A stretch of DNA of 45,944 nt. Source: Candidatus Sulfotelmatobacter sp. GTDB taxonomy: Bacteria; Acidobacteriota; Terriglobia; Terriglobales; Acidobacteriaceae. The stretch lies in assembly GCA_030041475.1 (NCBI GenBank), contig JASHNU010000034.1, positions 1 through 45,944 on the forward strand. Direction: 5' to 3'. A program made the position numbers and the translations under genes. The notes below the pieces were generated by a model that did no database searches, was not told where the DNA came from, and was given only the letters and a program-made list of their open reading frames with translations. Of this stretch, positions 9,265 through 17,583 are shown piece after piece; positions within the stretch are counted from its first letter, which is position 1; every line of letters starts with the position of its first letter.

Positions 9265-9519
9265 TTGAAACTCTTTGCCAAATTTCGCTGGGCGCTGGGC
9301 GCGTTGATTCTCGCCTTTAGTATCACGCCTGCGTTCGCGCAAGGCTGCCAGATGTGCTATGAGAGCGCGAAAGGTGCGCCCAAGGATGGGCAGATCGCGC
9401 TGAGCCGCGCCATCCTGATTCTGCTCGTGCCGCCGCTCGGCGCCATGACCATCGGCGTGGGCTTCGCCTTCCGCTACGGCAAGCAGCGGGATCGGGAGAA
9501 AGATTCTCTGATCGACTAA
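9265..9519 (+). CDS. Small exported CxxC membrane protein at the end of the oxidase operon
   Basis: An 84-residue protein. A signal peptide (KLFAKFRWALGALILAFSIT, then PAFA) is followed at once by QGCQMCYESAK, a CxxC pair on the outer face. One transmembrane helix then follows (about 48-68), and a charged cytoplasmic tail (RYGKQRDREKD). The start is probably TTG at 9265, because AAGGA (9253-9257) lies 7 bases from it. The GTG at 9259 would be only one base from that site. Its place 20 bases after subunit IV suggests a role in oxidase assembly, such as copper or thiol chemistry at the CuA site, but no known family was recognised. No Sco or heme A synthase gene is nearby. Confidence 0.65.
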   Translation: MKLFAKFRWALGALILAFSITPAFAQGCQMCYESAKGAPKDGQIALSRAILILLVPPLGAMTIGVGFAFRYGKQRDREKDSLID

Positions 9520-9546
9520 TCCTGCACGACACCACAGAAGTGTGAC

Positions 9547-10077
9547 TTAAGCTACAGCTTGCGTATCCACCTCTTCCAGCAAAGCTGCACTCTCGTCCGC
9601 GCCCGTTAGACGAAACAACTCGAGCGCCCAGGCCAGCCGCGCGTTGTCAACCACGGCGATATAAACCATGAACCCGCCCCGCTGCAGCTGCGCTTCCAGG
9701 CGAGCTGCATCCGGGTCCGTGAAACCTAACCCGGCGAGCGTTCGGGAACTGCCACACAGAGCGGGCGCGTCCCTTGTCAGCAGCAGCGCGCGCACAAACG
9801 CCTGCGAACGGACGAAAAAACCAACCGAAGGAATCACGACCGCCCCGAAATTGGACAGCCAGCCGATTAATCCCGCGGTTACCGCACTCGCAGCGCGATC
9901 CTCGTTCAACAGATTCGCATCTCTGACCACCGTGGCAATAGGATGCGAAGGGGCGAGCATCAGACAGATGTGTTCGTTGACAAAGCCCGCGTCGTTGAAG
10001 GCGCGGACTACTCCGGCCGCTTCAATCAAATTGGGATAGATTCCATAGGCTGCTGACGCATTCTCCGCAGTTCTCAC
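9547..10077 (-). CDS. General stress protein of the YflT / heat-induced type
   Basis: A 176-residue protein with the layout of the general stress protein 17M (YflT) family. It has an N-terminal alpha/beta module (YGIYPNLIEAAGVVRAFNDA, then GFVNEHICLML). A glycine- and alanine-rich hydrophobic centre (GLIGWLSNFGAVVIPSVGFF) follows. A C-terminal module then repeats the fold (LEAQLQRGGFMVYIAVVDN). Function in the family is unknown beyond stress association. The start is taken as GTG 10077: AAGGAG (rc of 10084-10089) stands 6 bases away and the encoded N-terminus begins close to the conserved YGIYP. ATGs at 10107 and 10140 have no ribosome site. It converges on the oxidase operon with a 27-base gap. 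Confidence 0.75.
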   Translation of the reverse strand: MRTAENASAAYGIYPNLIEAAGVVRAFNDAGFVNEHICLMLAPSHPIATVVRDANLLNEDRAASAVTAGLIGWLSNFGAVVIPSVGFFVRSQAFVRALLLTRDAPALCGSSRTLAGLGFTDPDAARLEAQLQRGGFMVYIAVVDNARLAWALELFRLTGADESAALLEEVDTQAVA

Positions 10078-10083
10078 GCACTG

Positions 10084-10089
10084 CTCCTT
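10084..10089 (-). promoter_or_regulatory. Ribosome-binding site that sets the GTG start of the stress protein
   Basis: The reverse complement is AAGGAG, a near-perfect Shine-Dalgarno sequence, 6 bases upstream of GTG 10077. No comparable site precedes the two longer in-frame ATG candidates. Confidence 0.7.
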
Positions 10090-10193
10090 CCCGCCGGCGT
10101 GCGCCATCCAAACCAGCGCGCACGACAGACGCACCAGCATGTCAGTTGCGGGGGCCCCGAATTCTTCGACAGCTCATGCACAATCGTTGCCAA

Positions 10194-10217
10194 ACGCGAA
10201 ACCTGTTGGTTTCGCGT
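10194..10217. repeat. Perfect 10-4-10 inverted repeat
   Basis: ACGCGAAACC (10194-10203) and GGTTTCGCGT (10208-10217) are exact reverse complements around TGTT. No T-run follows on either strand. It lies 117 bases upstream of the stress protein start, so it could be an operator or a leader hairpin for that gene. Confidence 0.6.
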
Positions 10218-10403
10218 GGTGTCTCGAAAGTGGTTACCAGCAAAAATCGCAAGATCGCTGTGTAAGTTTTTCCCGCGCGCCATCGTGCTGGGGGGAACTG
10301 GCTGAAGAAGAATTCTTCTTCAACATAGCAAAATTTACGGAGCGGCGAGTCAGTAGCCCCGCCGTCCTGATGTTGTCTGCAAGCGTCTGCGCTCCGTTGC
10401 CGA

Positions 10404-10420
10404 TTGGCACACAGCTTGCA
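10404..10420 (+). promoter_or_regulatory. Sigma-54 (-24/-12) promoter
   Basis: TTGGCAC-N5-TTGCA matches the RpoN consensus, with GG at 10406-10407 and GC at 10418-10419 separated by exactly 10 bases. Transcription would begin near 10431, 35 bases before the ATG of the secreted protein at 10466. No sigma-54 activator gene lies in the window. Confidence 0.7.
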
Positions 10421-10465
10421 GAGCGCAGGTCCAAGAAACCCAACCCTATCTCTCGGAGGTTCGTA

Positions 10466-10822
10466 ATGAAGAAGCTATTAGTGCCCCTGCCTCTGGCGGC
10501 GGCGCTGACTTTCACAGCCGGAATTGCCGCCCTGGCGGTTCAGGTCAGGCAGCAGCCGCCCGACGCACAACAACCCGGCGCCACCCAACAGCCAACCGCA
10601 CAACAGAACGACATGCAAATGCAGGAGGTCAAAGCCTTCAACGGCACGATCATGAAGGAGAAAGGCAAACTAGTCCTGCGCGACAACCTTGCAAAGATCA
10701 GCTACCAGCTCGACGATCAGGAGAAAGCGAAGCAGTACGAAGGCAAGCAGGTCAAGGTCACCGGCAAGCTTGATCTCGACAGCAACCTCATTCACGTGGA
10801 TAGCATTGAGCCGGTTTCGTAG
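10466..10822 (+). CDS. Small secreted protein with a DUF5818-like (OB-type) domain
   Basis: A 118-residue exported protein. A signal peptide (about residues 1-29, ending near AALAVQ) is followed by a Gln/Pro-rich linker (about 30-55) and a compact beta-rich domain (about 56-118). The phrases FNGTIMKEKGKLVLRDN and YEGKQVKVTGKLD resemble DUF5818/OB-fold domains in Acidobacteria. The ATG at 10466 has GGAGG six bases upstream. The gene stands alone behind a sigma-54 promoter, so it is probably made only under a specific condition sensed by an RpoN activator. Function is unknown; the domain name is from pattern memory and moderately sure. Confidence 0.75.
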   Translation: MKKLLVPLPLAAALTFTAGIAALAVQVRQQPPDAQQPGATQQPTAQQNDMQMQEVKAFNGTIMKEKGKLVLRDNLAKISYQLDDQEKAKQYEGKQVKVTGKLDLDSNLIHVDSIEPVS

Positions 10823-10863
10823 CCGGCTTTCCTGTCCGAAAATCCGCGCCAAAGTCGTCGGCG

Positions 10864-10889
10864 CGCGGAGGGCTTCTGCGCTCTCCGCG
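10864..10889 (+). terminator. Possible hairpin terminator after the secreted protein
   Basis: CGCGGAG (10864-10870) pairs with CTCCGCG (10883-10889) 40 bases after the stop. There is only a weak T-run behind it (CCGGTTTC), so termination is uncertain. Confidence 0.3.
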
Positions 10890-10911
10890 CCGGTTTCGGA
10901 TCAGTGCCCAT

Positions 10912-11085
10912 ATGAACTCGGAACTTCATCCCCATTACGATCTGTCAACCGCGGTAACGTTTTTTCTCGCCGGACTCGGCGCCGGATCGCTACTGGCGCT
11001 GATCTTCTCGCCGCGCGGAGTCTTCCCTCTTAGCTCCTCTACCTGCCTGTCGGCGCAAACCGATAAACCATCGTCTGCCTTATAA
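10912..11085 (+). CDS. Possible 57-residue YtxH-like membrane micro-protein
   Basis: An ATG at 10912 opens a 57-codon frame. It has a soluble head and then one glycine-rich membrane helix, TAVTFFLAGLGAGSLLALIF followed by SPRG. That pattern (FxxGLGxGxxLxLLFxPxxG) is the membrane anchor of YtxH-type stress proteins. After SPRG the sequence no longer resembles the family, so it may be a remnant or chance. No ribosome-binding site is visible and the frame ends inside the uvrA promoter. Confidence 0.35.
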   Translation: MNSELHPHYDLSTAVTFFLAGLGAGSLLALIFSPRGVFPLSSSTCLSAQTDKPSSAL

Positions 11086-11086
11086 T
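11081..11086 (+). promoter_or_regulatory. -10 element upstream of uvrA
   Basis: A perfect TATAAT at 11081-11086 lies 79 bases before the uvrA start. No good -35 hexamer is found at 16-18 bases, so recognition may depend on other elements. No LexA-type box was recognised. Confidence 0.45.
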
Positions 11087-11164
11087 AGAAAGATTCGGTA
11101 GGCCTCGCGGAGCCGGCTGAGCACGTTCGCCCGGCGGAGCGGGGCGTGGTTCCGGCCCGACTCG

Positions 11165-14110
11165 ATGTCTGACGCCCTCAAGCCCACGGAAAATATTGTT
11201 GTGCGCGGCGCCCGCGTTCATAACCTGAAGAACATCGATTTTGAGATTCCGCACAACACCCTGACAGTCGTGACCGGCGTGTCCGGTTCCGGCAAGTCCT
11301 CGCTCGCTTTCGACACGATTTATGCCGAGGGCCAGCGGCGCTATGTGGAGTCGCTTTCGGCCTACGCGCGGCAATTTCTGGAGCGCATCGAAAAGCCGGA
11401 TGCGGACACGATCGACGGCATTGCCCCCGCAGTCGCGATCCGGCAGAAGAATACGACGCGGAATCCACGCTCGACTGTGGCCACGGCGACGGAAATCTAC
11501 GACTACCTGCGGCTTCTGTTTGCGCGCGTGGGGCAAACTTACTGCGCAAATTGCGGACGCGAGATCAAGAAGGACACAGTGGATGAGGTCACCGATGCGA
11601 TTGTGGCGCTCGACCCCGAAACGCGCCTGCAGGTGTTGTTTCCTTTGCAGCGGTCGAACGGAGCTGCGCAGGAAGCTCTCGCAAAGTCAGGCCGAGCCAC
11701 GAAGTCCAAGAAGGCTGCCGTAACGGGCCAACTTACCGACGCACTCAAGACGCGGCTGTTCGATCTGCGCAAGGCCGGATTCAACCGGCTCTATCAGGGC
11801 GGGCAGGTTTTTGAGTTCTCCACGCCCGAGTCCTTGCTGGATATTAACTTCGATCAGCCGGTATTCGTGCTTGTAGACCGACTGACCGTCTCTGCAGAGT
11901 CCCGCTCGCGCATCGTGGACGCGATCGAGACCGCCTATCGTGAATCGGGCGAAGTGATCTTCGAAATGCCGCAAACCGAAGGCCAAACATCCACGATGCG
12001 CTTTGCCCAGCGTTTTGAATGCAAGAACTGTAACCTGCGCTATGAAGAGCCGGAGCCTAGACTCTTTTCTTTCAATAACCCGTACGGGGCGTGTCCGCGC
12101 TGCCAGGGATTCGGCAACACGATCGATTTCGATCTTGACCTGGTCATTCCGGACAAGATGAAAACGCTGGCGGAGGGCGCCATTGAGCCGTGGACCAAGC
12201 CTAAGTATCGGCCGCTGTTTACCGATCTAAAGCGCTTTGCCAAGCAGGCGGGTATCCCGCTCGATGTGCCGTGGGTTGACCTGGGGGAAGAGCACAAGAA
12301 TGCAGTGCTCAACGGGGAAGGACGATTTCCGGGTGTGCGGGGATTCTTCAACTATCTGGAGCGCAAGAAGTACAAGCTGCACGTTCGCGTGTTTCTCAGC
12401 CGCTATCGCGGGTATTCCCTGTGCCCGGCTTGCAACGGAACGCGTCTGCGGCTCGAGGCTCGCCAGGTGAAAATCAATGGGCGCAACATCTGCGAAGTTT
12501 GCGCGCTCACGGTGGAAGATGCCGCTCGGTTCTTCGCCCAGGTGGAGTTGAGCCCGGAGCAAGCCGAGATTGCCGATAAGCTTCTGCAAGAGATTCGCGA
12601 GCGCCTGCTTTTCCTGAATGACGTGGGGCTCGAATATCTGACGCTGGACCGCCTTTCGTCGACGCTCTCCGGCGGCGAAGCGCAACGCATTCAGCTGGCC
12701 ACGTCGCTCGGCTCCCGGCTGGTCGGCACTCTTTACGTACTGGATGAGCCTTCGATCGGGCTGCATCCACGCGATACACACCGGTTGATCAGGATTCTTC
12801 ACGACCTACGCAATCTGGGAAACACGATCCTGGTGGTCGAGCACGATCCCGACATCATGCGCGCCGCCGACCGCATTCTCGATCTCGGGCCGGGCGCGGG
12901 CGAAAATGGCGGCAAGCTCGTCGCTTCGGGAACGTACGACGAGATCCGACGCAATGCGAATTCGCTGACCGGGCGTTATCTATCCGAGGAACTGCGCATT
13001 CAGCCGCCGCTCACACGGCGCAAGCCGGGTGCGCAGCAGATTACGATTCGCGGAGTGCGCGCCAACAATCTGAAGGGCGTCGAGATCAGCATTCCACTCG
13101 GCATGCTGGTAGCCATCACCGGCGTTTCCGGATCGGGCAAATCGACGCTGCTGCATCAAGTGCTGTACCGGGCTCTGGCTCAGGCCAAACAGCAGTCCAC
13201 GAATGGAGCGAACGGACCCGCCGCCACCTGGGAAAGTCTCGAGGGTGACAGGTTCATCGATGAAGTTGTGCTGGTCGATCAATCGCCAATCGGGCGCACG
13301 CCACGCTCGAATCCGGTTACGTACATCAAGGCATTTGACGCCATCCGCGAACTGTTTGCTTCGCTGCCGGAAGCCAAGAAGCGCGGCTTCAGCTCGGGGC
13401 ACTTCTCTTTCAACATCCCTGGAGGCCGTTGCGAGACTTGCCAGGGAGATGGAACGGTTACGGTAGAAATGCAGTTTCTCGCCGACGTCGAACTTATTTG
13501 CGAGGAGTGCAAAGGCACGCGCTACAAGCCGCAGGTGCTCGAAGTGCGCTATCGGGGAAAGAATATTCACGACGTCCTGAACCTGACGGTGAAGGAGGCG
13601 CTCAAGTTCTTCGCCGAAGCGCCCAAGGTCACCGAAAAGCTGCGCACTCTGGAGGAAGTCGGCCTCGGCTATCTTCGCCTGGGACAGTCCGCGACTACGT
13701 TGTCTGGCGGCGAGGCACAGCGAATGAAGCTGGCCGCGCATCTTCAGCCCACCACGCGGGAGGGCGGCCGGGGCACCCGAAATGGCGACTCACAGCCCAA
13801 GCGACGCCTGCTCTACATTTTTGACGAGCCCACAACCGGCCTGCACTTCGACGATGTGAGCAAGCTCTTGGCGGCTTTCCGCCGCCTGATTGACGCAGGA
13901 GGTTCGATCCTCGTAATCGAACACAATCTCGAAGTAATCAAGACGGCTGACTGGGTGATCGATCTCGGCCCCGAGGGCGGGAATCGCGGTGGCAAGGTGG
14001 TCGGCGCAGGTTCTCCCGAAGCGATTGCAAAGCTGGCCGATTCTTACACCGGAAAATACCTGGCAGGTATTCTCAATGGCAATGGCTTGCGTTCCAGAGA
14101 TCGCTCCTAG
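11165..14110 (+). CDS. uvrA: Excinuclease ABC subunit A
   Basis: UvrA (981 residues) finds bulky DNA lesions and loads UvrB in nucleotide excision repair. Both ATPase halves are complete. Walker A motifs are GVSGSGKSS (38-46) and, in the second half, [17 protein letters not shown] signatures occur twice, and the Walker B stretches are [12 protein letters not shown] and [12 protein letters not shown]. Zinc modules are visible as CKNC...CPRC in the first half and CETC...CEEC in the second. It is about 40 residues longer than the E. coli protein, partly from a Gly/Arg-rich insertion ([19 protein letters not shown]) just before the second Walker B. The start at ATG 11165 has no obvious ribosome site. 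The TPR gene starts 7 bases after its stop. Confidence 0.97.
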   Translation: MSDALKPTENIVVRGARVHNLKNIDFEIPHNTLTVVTGVSGSGKSSLAFDTIYAEGQRRYVESLSAYARQFLERIEKPDADTIDGIAPAVAIRQKNTTRNPRSTVATATEIYDYLRLLFARVGQTYCANCGREIKKDTVDEVTDAIVALDPETRLQVLFPLQRSNGAAQEALAKSGRATKSKKAAVTGQLTDALKTRLFDLRKAGFNRLYQGGQVFEFSTPESLLDINFDQPVFVLVDRLTVSAESRSRIVDAIETAYRESGEVIFEMPQTEGQTSTMRFAQRFECKNCNLRYEEPEPRLFSFNNPYGACPRCQGFGNTIDFDLDLVIPDKMKTLAEGAIEPWTKPKYRPLFTDLKRFAKQAGIPLDVPWVDLGEEHKNAVLNGEGRFPGVRGFFNYLERKKYKLHVRVFLSRYRGYSLCPACNGTRLRLEARQVKINGRNICEVCALTVEDAARFFAQVELSPEQAEIADKLLQEIRERLLFLNDVGLEYLTLDRLSSTLSGGEAQRIQLATSLGSRLVGTLYVLDEPSIGLHPRDTHRLIRILHDLRNLGNTILVVEHDPDIMRAADRILDLGPGAGENGGKLVASGTYDEIRRNANSLTGRYLSEELRIQPPLTRRKPGAQQITIRGVRANNLKGVEISIPLGMLVAITGVSGSGKSTLLHQVLYRALAQAKQQSTNGANGPAATWESLEGDRFIDEVVLVDQSPIGRTPRSNPVTYIKAFDAIRELFASLPEAKKRGFSSGHFSFNIPGGRCETCQGDGTVTVEMQFLADVELICEECKGTRYKPQVLEVRYRGKNIHDVLNLTVKEALKFFAEAPKVTEKLRTLEEVGLGYLRLGQSATTLSGGEAQRMKLAAHLQPTTREGGRGTRNGDSQPKRRLLYIFDEPTTGLHFDDVSKLLAAFRRLIDAGGSILVIEHNLEVIKTADWVIDLGPEGGNRGGKVVGAGSPEAIAKLADSYTGKYLAGILNGNGLRSRDRS

Positions 14111-14117
14111 GCCTACG

Positions 14118-15551
14118 ATGGGACCCGGGAGGCGATTCCCGACGGGAGCTACCACGACTGTGCTAGTGGCTATTGTTTTCGCCTGCGCGATGGCTGGCGC
14201 GCAAGCTGCGTATCGAAATCCGCTTTCGGCCAGTTCCTCATCATCTACGCAACAGCCCGCCACTGATCAGACTCAACCGCAAGCCGAGGAATCTCCTTCC
14301 GGCAAGCCGCATCACAAAACGCGCGTTGTTGACGAGGATGCGCAGCCACGCCCGGAACTGACCAAGGCTGAAGACCTGATTCAGAAGCAGAACTACGCTG
14401 CGGCAGAGCCTCTGCTGAAGCAGGTAGTCGAGACCGAGCCCTCAAATTACGAGGCATGGTTCGACCTTGGATTTGTGGAGAATGGTCTGGGCAAGGTCGA
14501 AGATTCGATTGCGGCGTACCGCAAATCGGTCGCGGCCAAGCCGGACGTTTTCGAATCGAACCTGAACCTGGGGCTGCAACTGGCCAGGACCGGTCAGCCG
14601 GACGCGGAACGGTTTCTGCGCGCCGCGACGCAGCTCAAGCCGACCAGCCACACAGCCGAGGGGAAAGCCCGTGCCTGGCTCTCTTTGGGACACGTGCTCG
14701 AAAAGTCAAAGCCGGAACAAGCGCTTGCCGCCTATCAGCAAGCCGCCACACTCCAACCTAAGGATCCCGAGGCGCATCTTGCGGCCGGGCGTCTACTCGA
14801 GGAGCAGGAAAAATTCTCCGACGCTGAGGATGAATACAAACGAGCCTTCGAGCTGGCGCCATCTACCGACGCTACCGCAGCCGACGCTCTGACTGGGCTG
14901 GCCAATATTTCGATGCGCGGCCGCCTTTTCGCCGACGCAGAAGCATACCTGCGCGAGCTTGTGGCGGTGCGTCCGAATGATGCCGCGGCCCACGTGCAAC
15001 TGGGGCGCGTTTTGGCGGCGGAAAGCAAGAACGACGCTGCCGTTCTCGAGTTGGAAACCGGCGCCAAGCTTGCTCCCGCGGACCTATCCGTCCAGTACGA
15101 CCTGGCGGAGGTCTATGACACGCTCGGTAAGAACGATCGGGCGGAAGCGGTTTACCGCGGCCTGATCTCCGGTTCTCCGAACGATGCCGAGCTACATCGT
15201 GACTTGGGACATTCACTCGTGCTCGAAAGAAAATTCCCTGAAGCGCAGAAGGAGTTTCTCATCGCCGTGAAGCTCAAGCCTGACTTCGGCGAAGCGTACG
15301 GCGATCTCGCCTTCGCCGCCGGCGAGAACAAGGATTACACGCTCACCATCAAAGCGCTCGACACCCGAGCGAAGTTTTTGCCGGAAATACCCATCAGTTA
15401 TTTTCTGCGCGCCTCCGCCTACGACCATCTCAAGGATTTCAAGCAAGCGGCGCTCAACTATCACCTCTTCCTCAACACTGCCAACGGGAAGTATCCTGAT
15501 CAGGAATGGCAGGCCAGGCACCGGCTGGTTGCCATCGAACCGAAGAAATAA
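14118..15551 (+). CDS. Exported TPR-repeat protein
   Basis: A 477-residue protein with an N-terminal signal or anchor segment (FPTGATTTVLVAIVFACAMA, then GAQA) and a low-complexity Ser/Gln/Pro stretch to about residue 80. At least ten tetratricopeptide repeats follow (for example AEPLLKQVVETEPSNYEAWF, AAYQQAATLQPKDPEAHLAA and AEAVYRGLISGSPNDAELHR). TPRs form a superhelix for protein contacts; here it would face the periplasm. Start ATG 14118 is preferred since it sits just before the signal peptide and after the uvrA stop; ATGs at 14076 and 14082 lie inside uvrA. It is the second gene of a run from uvrA to 17449. Specific partner unknown. Confidence 0.85.
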   Translation: MGPGRRFPTGATTTVLVAIVFACAMAGAQAAYRNPLSASSSSSTQQPATDQTQPQAEESPSGKPHHKTRVVDEDAQPRPELTKAEDLIQKQNYAAAEPLLKQVVETEPSNYEAWFDLGFVENGLGKVEDSIAAYRKSVAAKPDVFESNLNLGLQLARTGQPDAERFLRAATQLKPTSHTAEGKARAWLSLGHVLEKSKPEQALAAYQQAATLQPKDPEAHLAAGRLLEEQEKFSDAEDEYKRAFELAPSTDATAADALTGLANISMRGRLFADAEAYLRELVAVRPNDAAAHVQLGRVLAAESKNDAAVLELETGAKLAPADLSVQYDLAEVYDTLGKNDRAEAVYRGLISGSPNDAELHRDLGHSLVLERKFPEAQKEFLIAVKLKPDFGEAYGDLAFAAGENKDYTLTIKALDTRAKFLPEIPISYFLRASAYDHLKDFKQAALNYHLFLNTANGKYPDQEWQARHRLVAIEPKK

Positions 15552-15584
15552 AAATGCCGAAGAAGTGCGCCTAGAGTTTGCAAT

Positions 15585-16052
15585 ATGCGCAGCCTAATGT
15601 CCCCGTTGCGATTTTGTGCTACCGTCGTGCTCGCTGCAGCTCTCGCGGCATCTATATCGCAGGCAGCCCGGTCGGGCGAGCCCAGCATCGAAGAACTGAA
15701 GGCGCGGGTTGCCGCGGCGAGTGTAGGCGACCGGCCCAAGATTTGTTTGCAGATCGCGCACCGGCAACTGGCCGAAGCCGACAGGCTCTACGAGGCTGGC
15801 GAGCCCGAAAAAGGGCAAACGTCATTAGCCGACGTGGTTGCTTTCTCGGAGTTGGCGCGGGACTATTCGATTCAGACCCACAAGCACGAAAAACAGACTG
15901 AAATTGCTGTGCGCGGCATGACGCGCAAGCTCAACGACATGCTTCATACTCTCACTCATGACGAGCACCCGCCGGTCGAAGACGCCATCAAGCGTCTGCA
16001 GCGAGTACGCGACGATCTGCTTACAGCCATGTTTCCGAAGGGGGCAAAATGA
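15585..16052 (+). CDS. Small exported helical protein
   Basis: A 155-residue protein with a Sec signal peptide (LRFCATVVLAAALAASISQA, about residues 8-27). The mature domain is predicted to be helical: EELKARVAAASVGDRPKICL is followed by a stretch with paired heptad-like leucines and a His-rich end (THKHEK, HTLTHDEHPP). No known family was recognised. The start could be ATG 15585 or 15597. Its stop overlaps the start of the next gene by 4 bases (ATGA), so the two are translationally coupled and likely act together in the periplasm. Confidence 0.75.
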   Translation: MRSLMSPLRFCATVVLAAALAASISQAARSGEPSIEELKARVAAASVGDRPKICLQIAHRQLAEADRLYEAGEPEKGQTSLADVVAFSELARDYSIQTHKHEKQTEIAVRGMTRKLNDMLHTLTHDEHPPVEDAIKRLQRVRDDLLTAMFPKGAK

Positions 16053-16624
16053 TTGCGCCACGGCCTCGCCATATTCTGGGCACCTTGCTGTTGATCATCG
16101 GGGCCTTGACCCCGGTTGCGTCCGCGCAGCGCCATCACGATCCACTGACGCAGCAAGAGATCGACCAGATTCGCGACGCCAGCTGGGAACCGCAGCAACG
16201 CTTGGCGCTCTACGTCCAGTTCGCCCGCGCCCGCTTGGTGAAGTTGGAGCAAATGCGCGCCGACCCCAAGGTGAAGGATCGCCCGCAACAGACGCACGAC
16301 ATCCTCTCCGACTTTTTGCTGCTTTACGACGAGCTCAACGACAACATCGATACCTACGTCGGCCGCAAGGACGACATCCGGAAACCGCTGAAGGGCGTCA
16401 TCGCCGCAGATACGGAATTCCAGGCGAAGCTGCGCGCACTCAAGGGCGCCGCCAGGGTCAAGCCGGAAGAGTTCCGTGAGTACGAGTTCGTCCTGACGAA
16501 CGTTCTAGATACCGTGGACGACTCGGCCGTCGACCATCGCAAACTGCTGGAGGATCAGGACGACGCGGCGAAACACAAGAAGTTGAATACGGAAGAGAGC
16601 GTGAAGAACGGGAGGCCGGAATAG
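16049..16624 (+). CDS. Small exported helical protein, partner of the preceding gene
   Basis: A 191-residue exported protein with a signal peptide (ILGTLLLIIGALTPVASA) cut before QRHHDP. The rest is charged and helical (for example WEPQQRLALYVQFARARLVK and DILSDFLLLYDELNDNIDTY), without cysteines or a recognisable catalytic motif. The ATG overlaps the stop of the upstream gene (ATGA), which strongly suggests coupled translation. Both proteins have the same layout of signal plus about 130-170 helical residues, so they may be distant paralogues or two halves of one periplasmic assembly. Function unknown. Confidence 0.78.
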   Translation: MIAPRPRHILGTLLLIIGALTPVASAQRHHDPLTQQEIDQIRDASWEPQQRLALYVQFARARLVKLEQMRADPKVKDRPQQTHDILSDFLLLYDELNDNIDTYVGRKDDIRKPLKGVIAADTEFQAKLRALKGAARVKPEEFREYEFVLTNVLDTVDDSAVDHRKLLEDQDDAAKHKKLNTEESVKNGRPE

Positions 16625-16762
16625 CAGGGGATAGAGGCAGTTGTCAGGGCTCAGGCCCCAGGCACGAGACGTCCGGAGCTCACGACTGGCCGCGATGACA
16701 GGCCTCGGATTACTGATTACTGACCTGAGCACTTGCCCCTCTCGTGCTAACCTACCTTCACC

Positions 16763-17449
16763 GTGCGTTCCGGGCTGCTCGAAATCTTTCAGGAAACTTA
16801 CAGCGAACTGCGTCCGGGCTCTTCACCGCCCGAGTTGAAGATCGAGTTTTTCGCCTTCGCCAACGTCAACAACACGATTCGACTGCGCGATGGCCGTCTG
16901 TTGGTGAGGCTCTCCGACCTGCTGGAAGGTGCGCCCGATGAGGTTTTGCGGGCGATCGCGCACATTCTCCTCGCCAAGATGTACCGGCGGCCAATCGATC
17001 GCGGGCACGCAGCCCGGTATCGGAAATATGTCGCCGGCCATGAGATTGTCCGCAAGGCGCATCTCGTCCGCCAGATGCGCGGGCGCAAGCGCCTGCGCCC
17101 GGCGCGCGGGCACTTCTACGATCTCGACGCGACCTTCGAGGAACTGAACACACGTTTCTTTCACGGCCTGATGGCGCGGCCGCGGATGAGCTGGAGCCAG
17201 TCGAAGACACGCCGAATCCTGGGCCACTACGACCCAGCACACAACGCCATCATCATCAGCCGCATCTTTGACCATCCCCAAATACCGCGCTACGTGCTCG
17301 AATACATCGTCTACCACGAAATGCTGCACCTGAAGCATCCCGTAAAGCTGCGCGGCAGCCGGCGCTGCGTGCATTCGGCCGAGTTCCAGGCCGAGGAAAA
17401 GCTGTTTCCGCGCGCCGGAGAGGCGAACGCGTTCCTGAAGCGGCTGTGA
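16763..17449 (+). CDS. SprT-like zinc metallopeptidase
   Basis: A 228-residue cytoplasmic protein. The C-terminal domain (about 120-228) has the gluzincin motif YHEMLHLKHP (H185, E186, H189) and a downstream HSAEFQAEEKLFP, where H204 is the likely third zinc ligand. This is the SprT/YgjP (M48-like) pattern. The N-terminal half (1-110) resembles the helper region of such proteins and contains an Arg-rich stretch (QMRGRKRLRPARG) that could contact DNA. SprT-like proteases in eukaryotes cut DNA-protein crosslinks; whether this one does is inference, though it lies in a run with uvrA. The start is GTG 16763 with no clear ribosome site, so it might begin a little differently. Confidence 0.8.
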   Translation: MRSGLLEIFQETYSELRPGSSPPELKIEFFAFANVNNTIRLRDGRLLVRLSDLLEGAPDEVLRAIAHILLAKMYRRPIDRGHAARYRKYVAGHEIVRKAHLVRQMRGRKRLRPARGHFYDLDATFEELNTRFFHGLMARPRMSWSQSKTRRILGHYDPAHNAIIISRIFDHPQIPRYVLEYIVYHEMLHLKHPVKLRGSRRCVHSAEFQAEEKLFPRAGEANAFLKRL

Positions 17450-17512
17450 GTGGGATCGCCTCTTACGCCCGTTGCGGGCAGCAAAAAGCCGTTCAGTGCC
17501 GCGCTTCCACCA

Positions 17513-17528
17513 TGTGATTCTAATCACG
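17513..17528 (+). promoter_or_regulatory. CRP/FNR-like palindrome upstream of the iron operon
   Basis: TGTGATTCTAATCACG follows TGTGA-N6-TCAC(A) with one mismatch and contains the exact 6-2-6 palindrome GTGATT-CT-AATCAC. It lies 97 bases before the ftr1 start and 56 bases before the Fur-like box. Confidence 0.5.
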
Positions 17529-17583
17529 CCGGATTGTGAGGCGGCGGATTGACGCCTTAGCCCGGCCCAGACTATCCTTGAAG

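Larger units (their letters stand above)
10078..10465. other. 388-base divergent intergenic region
   Basis: This gap separates the minus-strand stress gene from the plus-strand secreted protein. It holds the stress gene's ribosome site, a perfect 10-base inverted repeat at 10194-10217, a sigma-54 promoter at 10404-10420 and the ribosome site of the next gene (GGAGG, 10455-10459). No further coding sequence is convincing. Confidence 0.6.

Noticed and set aside
12980-13741. Minus-strand open frame inside uvrA
   Set aside because: It is fully covered by the conserved second ATPase half of uvrA and has no domain.
17467-17479. GCCCG-TTG-CGGGC hairpin after the SprT-like gene as terminator
   Set aside because: The stem is only 5 base pairs and is followed by AGCAAAAAG rather than a T-run.
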